From contig CABUUD010000016.1 of NCBI GenBank assembly GCA_902494585.1, positions 1 to 25,201 of the forward strand: a stretch of 25,201 nucleotides of DNA, read 5' to 3'. The notes below the pieces were generated by a model. The model saw nothing but the letters and a program-made list of their open reading frames with translations, was not told the origin of the DNA and made no database searches. Made by a program: the position numbers and the translations under genes. The stretch comes from an uncultured Collinsella sp. (lineage in GTDB: Bacteria; Actinomycetota; Coriobacteriia; Coriobacteriales; Coriobacteriaceae). Below, one piece after another: positions 17,645-23,814 of the stretch (within the stretch, counting starts at the first letter, position 1; each line of letters begins with the position of its first letter).

Positions 17645-17673
17645 TTGATACTTGACAAGTTTTGTATAAACAA
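17645..17673 (-). promoter_or_regulatory. Promoter of the ABC importer operon with operator 1 in the spacer
   Basis: On the minus strand TTGTTT (17668-17673) and TATCAA (17645-17650) are spaced by exactly 17 bp. The palindrome ACTTG-A-CAAGT (17650-17660) lies in the spacer and touches the -10. A repressor there would occlude RNA polymerase. The adjacent GntR-family gene is the likely binder. Confidence 0.65.
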
Positions 17674-17694
17674 TTATTTGTTATCGAATGCAGA

Positions 17695-17743
17695 GAAAAC
17701 GCCCGGTCAAGCCGATGCTTCGTCGGTTTGACCGGGCGTTTTC
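17695..17743 (-). terminator. Intrinsic terminator after the GntR gene
   Basis: 21-bp stem with one G-T pair: left arm 17695-17715 (starting GAAAACGCCCGGTCAA), right arm 17723-17743, 7-nt loop. The A run in the left arm gives the T tract on the minus strand; the right arm ends in TTTTC, so it may also work on the plus strand. It separates gntR from the importer operon. Confidence 0.9.
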
Positions 17744-17784
17744 GCTTTGAGGGCATGGGTCTCGTCAGGCTGCGAGCCAGCCGG

Positions 17785-18504
17785 CTATCGCTTAGAGTTG
17801 ACGCGGTAGTGGAAGATCTCGGGATGCGTGCGGGCATGCGTGACCTCGAACAAGATGCCGTCCGAGGTGTACGATTGGCTCTCCATGACGGCAACGCAGT
17901 TGTATTTGCCGAGGTCAAGATAGCTGCAGTCCTCATCGTTGGCAAGCTCGACGCTCACTGTACGGCGACTCGCCATCACCTTGACGCCGCGTTTGTGCTC
18001 CAGATAGTCGTAAATTGACTTTGCGGCGATCTCGGGCGTCAGGCCCTTGGCGATTGACTCCAAAAAGTAACCATGGTCTACTTGGCGCGCATTGCCGTTA
18101 AGGCTTCGGACACGCACCACGCGAATCAACTCCTCGCCCACCTTAAAGCCCAGGCGACGAGAGAGTTGCTCGGTGCAAATCAAATGCTCAAAAGACTTGA
18201 CCTCGGTCGATGCGACGGCATTGTTGCGCTTTGCAAATTCGCCAAACGACTCGACTTCCTCGAGTGCGCCCAGCATGTCGGTTTCGCCCTTGAGCCAAAT
18301 AACGCGCACGCCCTTGCCGTGTATAGGCTGCACAAACATCTGGTCGGCCAGCATGCTCAAGGCGCGTCGAACGGTATTGCGCGTGCAGCCAAACTCCGCG
18401 GTCAGCTCGGCTTCGGTTGGCAGCATCTCCTGAAACGCATAAGTCCCGTTAATGATGCGCGAACGGATCTCGCGGTAGATTCCTTCGTAAATCGCTTTTG
18501 GCAT
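17785..18504 (-). CDS. GntR/HutC-family regulator with UTRA domain
   Basis: 239-residue transcription factor. N-terminal winged helix-turn-helix (about 1-70: LPTEAELTAEFGCTRNTVRR is the recognition region) and a C-terminal UTRA ligand domain (about 90-232). UTRA regulators generally sense small metabolites, often sugar phosphates. ATG 18504 has GAGGTG 6 nt upstream. It sits between the ABC importer operon, whose promoter holds two ACTTG/CAAGT palindromes, and the divergent PTS-phosphatase gene, so it probably controls one or both. A sugar phosphate produced by the PTS protein is an attractive effector, but that is inference. It resembles TreR-type regulators only in general layout. Confidence 0.93.
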   Translation of the reverse strand: MPKAIYEGIYREIRSRIINGTYAFQEMLPTEAELTAEFGCTRNTVRRALSMLADQMFVQPIHGKGVRVIWLKGETDMLGALEEVESFGEFAKRNNAVASTEVKSFEHLICTEQLSRRLGFKVGEELIRVVRVRSLNGNARQVDHGYFLESIAKGLTPEIAAKSIYDYLEHKRGVKVMASRRTVSVELANDEDCSYLDLGKYNCVAVMESQSYTSDGILFEVTHARTHPEIFHYRVNSKR

Positions 18505-18556
18505 GACTTCACCTCTAATGAATATGTATGGTTAGGCACGATAGCATTTCTTAAAG

Positions 18557-18628
18557 TTGTTTAAACCGATTATCGGCAAAGCGACAGGATTTAACCGTTG
18601 ACGGTTTCTATCCCGCCCAAACCGGTTT
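18557..18628. promoter_or_regulatory. Operator-like motifs in the gntR-PTS divergent region
   Basis: TTGTTTAAAC at 18557-18566 is followed at once by the palindrome CCGAT-T-ATCGG (18566-18576). A perfect 10-bp palindrome AAACCGGTTT lies at 18619-18628 and looks like a LacI-family half-symmetric operator. These sites lie between the divergent starts at 18504 and 18732. Which factor binds is unknown. Confidence 0.5.
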
Positions 18629-18665
18629 CGATCAAAACTGCCGGTACGACAATCGTCTGGTCCTC

Positions 18666-18688
18666 TACAATGAATCCATTGTTTAAAC
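18666..18688 (+). promoter_or_regulatory. -10 box and downstream operator of the PTS-phosphatase gene
   Basis: TACAAT at 18666-18671 within CTCTACAAT, identical to the malQ -10 context, and TTGTTTAAAC at 18679-18688 just downstream, over the expected transcription start. No good -35 is visible. The ATG at 18732 has GGGAGG about 6 nt upstream. Confidence 0.5.
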
Positions 18689-18731
18689 GTTCCACCACGC
18701 GCAACGCGCCTCGATATTCGGGAGGCAGAAC

Positions 18732-21182
18732 ATGCTGCAAAAAATCCAACGCTTTGGCGGGGCAATGTTCGCGCCCGCCATGCTGTTTTCCATATCGGGC
18801 CTTATGGTCGGCGTCTCCGCCCTCGCAACGTCTGCGGATATCGTCGGCGACCTCGCCGTATACGGAACCCCTTGGTACGTTTTTTGGACTATCATTCAGC
18901 GCGGCTCGTGGACGGTCTTTAAACGACTTCCGCTCCTTTTTGCCGTAGCGCTGCCCATCGGCCTTGCCCAAAAGCAACCGGCACGTTGTTGCCTCGAGGC
19001 GCTCGTGGCTTATTTTGCCTATTGCTTCTTTTTGAGCGAGATCATCAAGCTAAGCGGGGACAACCTTGGACTTAAGTACCCGTCGTCTTTGACCCCCGCT
19101 AGCGGCATTACCATCATCGACGGCATCAAGACGCTCGACACCGGCATTATCGGCCCGCTAGCGGTATCGGCAACCGTCGTCGCCATCCATGACCGCTTCT
19201 ACGATGCCAAGGTCCCCGATTGGCTCGGCACCTTCTCGGGTTCCTCGCTGGTCTACCTCATCAGCTTTTTTTCCGTGTTCGCCCTTGCCGCCATCTCGGC
19301 CGCCATCGTGCCCTTCGTATACGCAGCGACCGAAACGCTGCGCCACGCACTTGTGGACGTCGGCCCCCTCGGCGTGGGTATCTTTGCGTTTTTGGAGCGA
19401 GCACTCGAGCCCATGGGGCTGCACCACCTGCTCTACATGCCTATCTACTACGACAATTTAGTTATTAACGACGGCATCTACGCCACGTGGACCAACTTGC
19501 TTCCCATCCTGTCGCACAGCACGCGCCCCCTCAACGAGCTTGCACCCTGGGCTGGTTTCACCGCCACCGGCTGGGTCAAGCTCTTTGGCCTTCCTGCCAT
19601 CGCCGTTGCGTTCTACACCACGGCCAAGCCCGAACGCCGTGCCAGTCTCAAGGCCATCCTTCTGCCCGCCATCGTCGCTTCGGCGGTCTGCGGCGTCACC
19701 GAGCCGCTCGAGTTTCTCTTTATGTTCACCTATCCCGGACTCTTTTTGCTCTATGCCGTCCTATCTTCCTGCCTCGCCATGGCTATGAACTTCTTTGGCG
19801 TCGTCGGCATCTTCTCGGGCGGCTTTATGGAAATGGCTGCCTTCAACTTTATCCCGCTCATGCGGACGCATGCCGGCTCCTACCTTTTGGCACTCGGAAT
19901 CGGACTCATCTTTAGCGTCATCTTTTTTGTTAGTTTTCGAGCACTCATCTTGGTCTATGACCTTAAGACGCCGGGCCGCGAGGATCATGTCGCCAATCGC
20001 GCGGCAATCGATCGTTTAACGGGAAGCGGCTTTGCCAAAGAGCAATCTCCCAATGACGAGGTCAATAGTCGATCCGATCAAGATCACGTCCTCGCTGAGC
20101 AGGTAATTCAGCTTTTAGGTGGCGTTGGCAATATCGTGGGCGCAACCAACTGCGCCACGCGGCTGCGCGTCGAAGTCGTGGACCCCTCCATCGTCGCGGA
20201 CAATGCGACCTTTGTCGCAGCGGGTGCCAAAGGCCTCATCGTCACCGGCAAGACCGCTCAGGTAATCATCGGCATCTCGGTACCCCGCGTCAAAGAGCAC
20301 TTTGATCGGATTATGGGACTCGAACCGGGTTTTGCATTCGCCGCCTCGCCTTCTCATGCCGCCGACGCCACCAAAAAGCATGGCAATGTCTGCTTCTTCG
20401 ACATCGACGGTACGCTCGCCTGGCAAGATCCCAGACTTGCCCAGGAGCTTCCCGAGGGTGAGCGAGACCTCTCCCCCTATCCCAACGAGACGGTTGCACA
20501 GGCAATTCGCACGTTTGTCGCCAACGGCAACAAAGCCTTTATCTGTACGGGGCGCACCCTCAGCTGCATCCATCCCAAGCTGCTCGAGCTGCCGTGGGCA
20601 GGCGTCGTGTGCCTCGCGGGCGGTTACGCCGAACTCGAGGGGCGTATCGTGCGAAATGCAGCCATAAACCCTGGTCTGCTACAGCGCCTCGCCCCCTATC
20701 TCGAGCAATCGGGCGAGGTCATTCGCTTTGAGGGCATCGATCGCGTCGTGCGCATGAGTGCAGATGCCCCCGAGACGTACGGCTACGCACGCACCGTGGG
20801 CGACGCCGTCACGCAACTTGAGCACTACAACGCCTATAAAATTCTTATGTCCACACCACTTGCCAACCGCATCGCTCAAGATAAAGAGCTTGGACCTCTG
20901 CTCTGCCTCAACGAGCTCGAGCTCGAGGTCACAGAAATCTCGCCGCGCGAGTGCACCAAACGGGCCGGAATCAAGGCTGTGCTTGACGCCCTGGGACCAG
21001 ACCACGGCACCGTATATGGCATTGGCGACGCGAGCAACGACATCGCCCTCATGGAGGCGGTCGATGTTGGCATCGCCATGGGCAACGCGCCGGACTTCCT
21101 CAAGGAAAAGGCCGACTACGTAACCGACAGCTTCGACCACGACGGTGTCGTCACCGCGCTCGAACACTTTGGGCTTATCTAG
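18732..21182 (+). CDS. Alpha-glucoside-type PTS EIIC-EIIB fused to Cof-type HAD phosphatase
   Basis: 816-residue three-domain protein. Residues 1 to about 415 are a membrane EIIC of the glucose superfamily, closest from memory to GlvC/AglA-type alpha-glucoside permeases: it begins MLQKIQRFGGAMFAP, has GIKTLDTGIIGP, LERALEPMGLHH and the conserved TEPLEF (Glu324). Residues about 450-530 are EIIB, with the phosphorylated Cys474 in GATNCATRLRV. Residues about 550-816 are a HAD hydrolase of the Cof/IIB type, with all four motifs: FFDIDGTL (Asp557, Asp559), CTGRT (Thr606), Lys743 and GDASNDIA (Asp766, Asp770). No EIIA is fused, so a separate EIIA must donate phosphate. Likely role: import an alpha-glucoside as its 6-phosphate and, through the fused phosphatase, release free sugar inside. 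Substrate and the phosphatase role are inferred; the domain calls are secure. Confidence 0.9.
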   Translation: MLQKIQRFGGAMFAPAMLFSISGLMVGVSALATSADIVGDLAVYGTPWYVFWTIIQRGSWTVFKRLPLLFAVALPIGLAQKQPARCCLEALVAYFAYCFFLSEIIKLSGDNLGLKYPSSLTPASGITIIDGIKTLDTGIIGPLAVSATVVAIHDRFYDAKVPDWLGTFSGSSLVYLISFFSVFALAAISAAIVPFVYAATETLRHALVDVGPLGVGIFAFLERALEPMGLHHLLYMPIYYDNLVINDGIYATWTNLLPILSHSTRPLNELAPWAGFTATGWVKLFGLPAIAVAFYTTAKPERRASLKAILLPAIVASAVCGVTEPLEFLFMFTYPGLFLLYAVLSSCLAMAMNFFGVVGIFSGGFMEMAAFNFIPLMRTHAGSYLLALGIGLIFSVIFFVSFRALILVYDLKTPGREDHVANRAAIDRLTGSGFAKEQSPNDEVNSRSDQDHVLAEQVIQLLGGVGNIVGATNCATRLRVEVVDPSIVADNATFVAAGAKGLIVTGKTAQVIIGISVPRVKEHFDRIMGLEPGFAFAASPSHAADATKKHGNVCFFDIDGTLAWQDPRLAQELPEGERDLSPYPNETVAQAIRTFVANGNKAFICTGRTLSCIHPKLLELPWAGVVCLAGGYAELEGRIVRNAAINPGLLQRLAPYLEQSGEVIRFEGIDRVVRMSADAPETYGYARTVGDAVTQLEHYNAYKILMSTPLANRIAQDKELGPLLCLNELELEVTEISPRECTKRAGIKAVLDALGPDHGTVYGIGDASNDIALMEAVDVGIAMGNAPDFLKEKADYVTDSFDHDGVVTALEHFGLI

Positions 21183-21298
21183 CCGAGCCCCTTGCCGCGT
21201 TTGCGACCGCAAGACTCAATCGTCTTCAACCGCCGCGCTCGACGCCCCAATGTGGCAATATGTAGTCTGCATAATGCAACGGTGCAACCTAAGAAAGA

Positions 21299-22324
21299 AT
21301 GCGAGAACCCGTGTCCAGTCCGTTTACCAGCTTTTTAGCCCAGCACTTTGACCAGATTAACGACTATCTGGCCACGTTCTTTGACGGACAGGCAACTTCC
21401 GCCGATATCGAGCGTTACCTGTATACCCCGCTCTCGGCATTTACGGCCAATGCCGGCAAGCGCCACCGCCCGCTCATCTGCATGCTCGCCGCCACCGCGG
21501 TAGGCGGCAGCTTTGAGAGCGCCCGCAGCGCGGCGGCAGCTATAGAGCACTTTCAATCGGGAGCGCTTATCCATGACGACATCGCCGACAACGGCCAACT
21601 GCGTCGCGGCAAGCCCTGTATGCACCTTACCGAGGGCACGGGACTTGCCATCAACTGCGGCGATCTAGCGCTCACCATGGTCACCAAGACGGTTCTCGAC
21701 GACCCCACGCTCGAGGCAGACGTGAAACTCCGCGTGCTCCACGAGCTCACCGAGATGATCGTTCGCACCATCGAGGGCCAGGCGCTCGACTTGGGCTGGG
21801 TCCGCGATGGGCGCTTTGACATCTCGGTCGACGATTATCTGGACATGGCGACGCACAAGACCGCGTACTACAGTGGAGCCACGCCGCTTGCCGCCGGAGC
21901 CATTATCGGCGGCGGCAGCGAGGAGCAGATTGAGGCACTGCGCGCCTTTGGCCTGCACACGGGCCTTGCCTTCCAGATCCAAGATGATCTGCTCAACTTG
22001 ATCGGTACCAAGGAGGCCGCCAACAAGGACTTCCGCACCGATATCACAGAGGGCAAGCGCACCCTCGTCGCCGTGCACGCCCTGTCAGACAAGCGTTATC
22101 ACGACGAGGTCGAGGCGATTCTTTCCTCGGGCACCGATGATCCCGCGCAGCTCGCACGCGCCGTGGAGATCTTCCAGGAGATCGGCTCCATCGATTACGC
22201 CCACACTTACGCGCTCGACCTGACCGCCAAGGCCAAAGCGGCCATCGAGAACGTTGAGCTTGATCAGCACGCACGCGAGTTGTTCCTCTCCATGGCAGAT
22301 TTCTTTGTGGAGCGACTCAACTAG
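21299..22324 (+). CDS. Polyprenyl (isoprenyl) diphosphate synthase
   Basis: Trans-prenyltransferase that condenses isopentenyl diphosphate with allylic diphosphates, 341 residues, cytosolic. Seen: GKRHRP (53-58), first Asp-rich motif HDDIAD (DDIAD 93-97), GQ (160-161) and second motif QDDLLN (229-233), in which Asn replaces the last Asp, a variant found in some bacterial members. Small residues (Gly88, Ala89) just before the first motif favour a C20 or longer product by the usual chain-length rule. ATG 21299 has only a weak AAGAAAG upstream; GTG 21311 is an alternative. The product may feed quinone or undecaprenyl synthesis. It follows the PTS fusion gene by 116 bp, with no terminator seen between. 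Confidence 0.92.
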   Translation: MREPVSSPFTSFLAQHFDQINDYLATFFDGQATSADIERYLYTPLSAFTANAGKRHRPLICMLAATAVGGSFESARSAAAAIEHFQSGALIHDDIADNGQLRRGKPCMHLTEGTGLAINCGDLALTMVTKTVLDDPTLEADVKLRVLHELTEMIVRTIEGQALDLGWVRDGRFDISVDDYLDMATHKTAYYSGATPLAAGAIIGGGSEEQIEALRAFGLHTGLAFQIQDDLLNLIGTKEAANKDFRTDITEGKRTLVAVHALSDKRYHDEVEAILSSGTDDPAQLARAVEIFQEIGSIDYAHTYALDLTAKAKAAIENVELDQHARELFLSMADFFVERLN

Positions 22325-22367
22325 CGGGGGTTATAAAACCTGTCAGCAGCGTATTTGGGTACAACTT

Positions 22368-22375
22368 GCTACACT
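22368..22375 (+). promoter_or_regulatory. Possible extended -10 promoter for the PG-binding protein
   Basis: TGCTACACT is an extended -10 element (TACACT at 22370-22375) about 88 bp before the ATG at 22463, in the 138-bp gap after the prenyltransferase gene. No convincing -35. Confidence 0.35.
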
Positions 22376-22462
22376 GTTGAGTGCATGTTTATGCATCTCT
22401 TTGCGTCGTCTATCCGACAGGCGCTCAAATAGTACGAATGATACGCCGAAAGGGGTTCGCTC

Positions 22463-23368
22463 ATGGAACCTATTACAACGGGCATGCAGGGAGCAGCCGT
22501 CGAGGACGTGCAGTCCCGCCTTCTGCAGCTCGGCTATACAATCGATGACGCCGAGGTCTCCGACAAGCGCTTTGGCACCACCACCGAGCAGGCTGTTGGC
22601 ACCTTTAGGCTCGATAGCGGCCTTGCCGCTGGCTGTGCCGTCGATATCCCCTGTTGGAGCGCCCTGGTAGACGCCTCGTATAAGCTGGGCGACCGCACAC
22701 TCTATCTGCGCATGCCCAATTTCCATGGCGCCGACGTTCAGGCCCTGCAGCGCGCGCTCAACGTTTTGGGCTTTGCCTGCGGTGAGGACGACGGCTATTT
22801 TGGCCCGCACACCGAGGCCGCTCTGCAGCAGTTCCAGGAAAATGTTGGCCTGTTTGCCGACGGTATGGCGTTCCAGGATACCTACGCCTATATCAACCGC
22901 CTGCATCACGTGTGGGAGGGCAAGCCCTCGGTTACCGAGGCCGAGTCGCGCATCGGTTTTGCCCGCGCCGCCAATGTACTCGAGCGCTTCCAGATTGCCG
23001 TCATCGGTGAGGACCCCATCGCACGCAGCGTTGCATCGCGCATGTGGAACATCGCCACGGCGACGACCGACAGCAGCGGCATGATGCTTTGCGATTCCGA
23101 GGTTCCGACCGACGTGGATCTGGTGCTCGAGATCGCAAGCGATGAGCTGCCCGCAGATGCAGCGCCGCGCGCCACGATCGCCCTTGCCGAGTGCCACAAC
23201 CTGGCACAGCGCATCCGCACCGCCAATGTCGCCGCACAGCAAAAGCCCGCGCGCATCCGCATTGAGCTCACGGGCATGACGCGCTACAACGGAACCTTCA
23301 CCGCAAGTGATGCGCAGACACTCGCCGTACGCCTGCTCGACGGCGTTTGCGATGCCCTCGCAGATTAG
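22463..23368 (+). CDS. CwlM-like protein: two PG-binding domains, degenerate C-terminal domain
   Basis: 301-residue protein with no signal peptide. Two peptidoglycan_binding_1 domains: about 4-70 (GMQGAAVEDVQSRLLQLGY) and 87-147 (GADVQALQRALNVLGF, DDGYFGPHTEAALQQFQ). The linker ASYKLGDRTLY (71-81) and second domain closely resemble, from memory, mycobacterial CwlM, where the same two domains precede an amidase_3 fold. Here the remaining 150 residues lack the zinc-binding His/Glu/His pattern of an active amidase, and the C-terminus could be a reduced amidase-like or unrelated domain. CwlM is a non-enzymatic cytoplasmic activator of peptidoglycan precursor synthesis, so a regulatory role is plausible. 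ATG 22463 has AAAGGGG about 8 nt upstream. PG-binding domains are secure; the CwlM relationship is moderately so. Confidence 0.78.
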   Translation: MEPITTGMQGAAVEDVQSRLLQLGYTIDDAEVSDKRFGTTTEQAVGTFRLDSGLAAGCAVDIPCWSALVDASYKLGDRTLYLRMPNFHGADVQALQRALNVLGFACGEDDGYFGPHTEAALQQFQENVGLFADGMAFQDTYAYINRLHHVWEGKPSVTEAESRIGFARAANVLERFQIAVIGEDPIARSVASRMWNIATATTDSSGMMLCDSEVPTDVDLVLEIASDELPADAAPRATIALAECHNLAQRIRTANVAAQQKPARIRIELTGMTRYNGTFTASDAQTLAVRLLDGVCDALAD

Positions 23369-23406
23369 GTAAACTTAATGAGTTGCTTTTGGGCAACATC
23401 ACACAT

Positions 23407-23481
23407 TGGGACGTAGTTCAACGGTAGAACTCCGGTTTTTGGTGCCGGCTGTTGGGGGTTCGAATCCCTCCGTCCCAGCCA
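23407..23481 (+). tRNA. tRNA-Gln (anticodon UUG), CCA encoded
   Basis: Full cloverleaf: acceptor TGGGACG / CGTCCCA, anticodon stem CCGGT / GCCGG with loop TTTTGGT giving anticodon TTG, T-arm GGGGG-TTCGAAT-CCCTC, discriminator G and encoded CCA. Confidence 0.95.
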
Positions 23482-23490
23482 TTAAAACTG

Positions 23491-23525
23491 AGCGCCCTGA
23501 GCCCATAACGGCCCAGGGCGCTTTT
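23491..23525 (+). terminator. Intrinsic terminator after tRNA-Gln
   Basis: Perfect 9-bp stem AGCGCCCTG (23491-23499) / CAGGGCGCT (23514-23522) followed by TTTT. Confidence 0.9.
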
Positions 23526-23536
23526 ATGTGGGTAAG

Positions 23537-23553
23537 CGGAGGGATTCGAACCC
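23537..23553 (-). repeat. Inverted 17-bp copy of the tRNA-Gln T-arm
   Basis: CGGAGGGATTCGAACCC is the exact reverse complement of tRNA positions 23456-23472. The surrounding sequence does not fold into a tRNA on either strand, so it is a fragment only. Confidence 0.75.
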
Positions 23554-23580
23554 GCAAGGGTGCGGAGCTGAGGAAACGCG

Positions 23581-23616
23581 AAGGCGCCCCAAGCCCATTA
23601 GGACCAAGAGCGCCTT
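23581..23616. repeat. Degenerate second copy of the tRNA terminator
   Basis: AAGGCGC (23581-23587) pairs with GCGCCTT (23610-23616). The loop AAGCCCATTAGGACC resembles the loop of the tRNA terminator (GAGCCCATAACGGCC), so it looks like a decayed duplicate without the T tract. Confidence 0.5.
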
Positions 23617-23703
23617 ACATCTAGAAAATATCAGCCCAGTTCCGAAAAGCGAGCCGCCATCTACAAAATGGCGCGTGGCCCCGGCGGGCCGGGCATTAAG
23701 TTT

Positions 23704-23772
23704 GTCGCGAGTTCCGCACGAACAGGAGGCCACTTAATGTGGCCTCCGTCGTGAGCAGGACTGTAGAGCAGG
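23704..23772. repeat. Second copy of the dispersed 69-bp core element
   Basis: Same length as 5798-5866 and differs at only about six positions. The central hairpin is GGAGGCCAC (23725-23733) / GTGGCCTCC (23739-23747), extended by CACGA (23717-23721) / TCGTG (23749-23753). One A-T pair of copy 1 is G-C here. The long 31-bp outer arms of copy 1 are not conserved; flanks instead carry GC-rich, partly complementary sequence. It lies just past the stop codon of the minus-strand gene ending at 23815, the same placement as copy 1. Confidence 0.88.
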
Positions 23773-23814
23773 AAACCTAATCCGGTGTCCCCGCTCTCCC
23801 GGGGCCGGCGGAAT

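Noticed and set aside
23528..23600. A second tRNA on the minus strand
   Set aside because: Only the T-arm is present; no matching acceptor, D-arm or anticodon arm could be found upstream on that strand.
23406..23737. Two small ORFs over and after the tRNA-Gln gene
   Set aside because: Their peptides (for example RRDSNPQ) are translations of the tRNA T-arm and of its inverted copy, a well-known annotation artefact.
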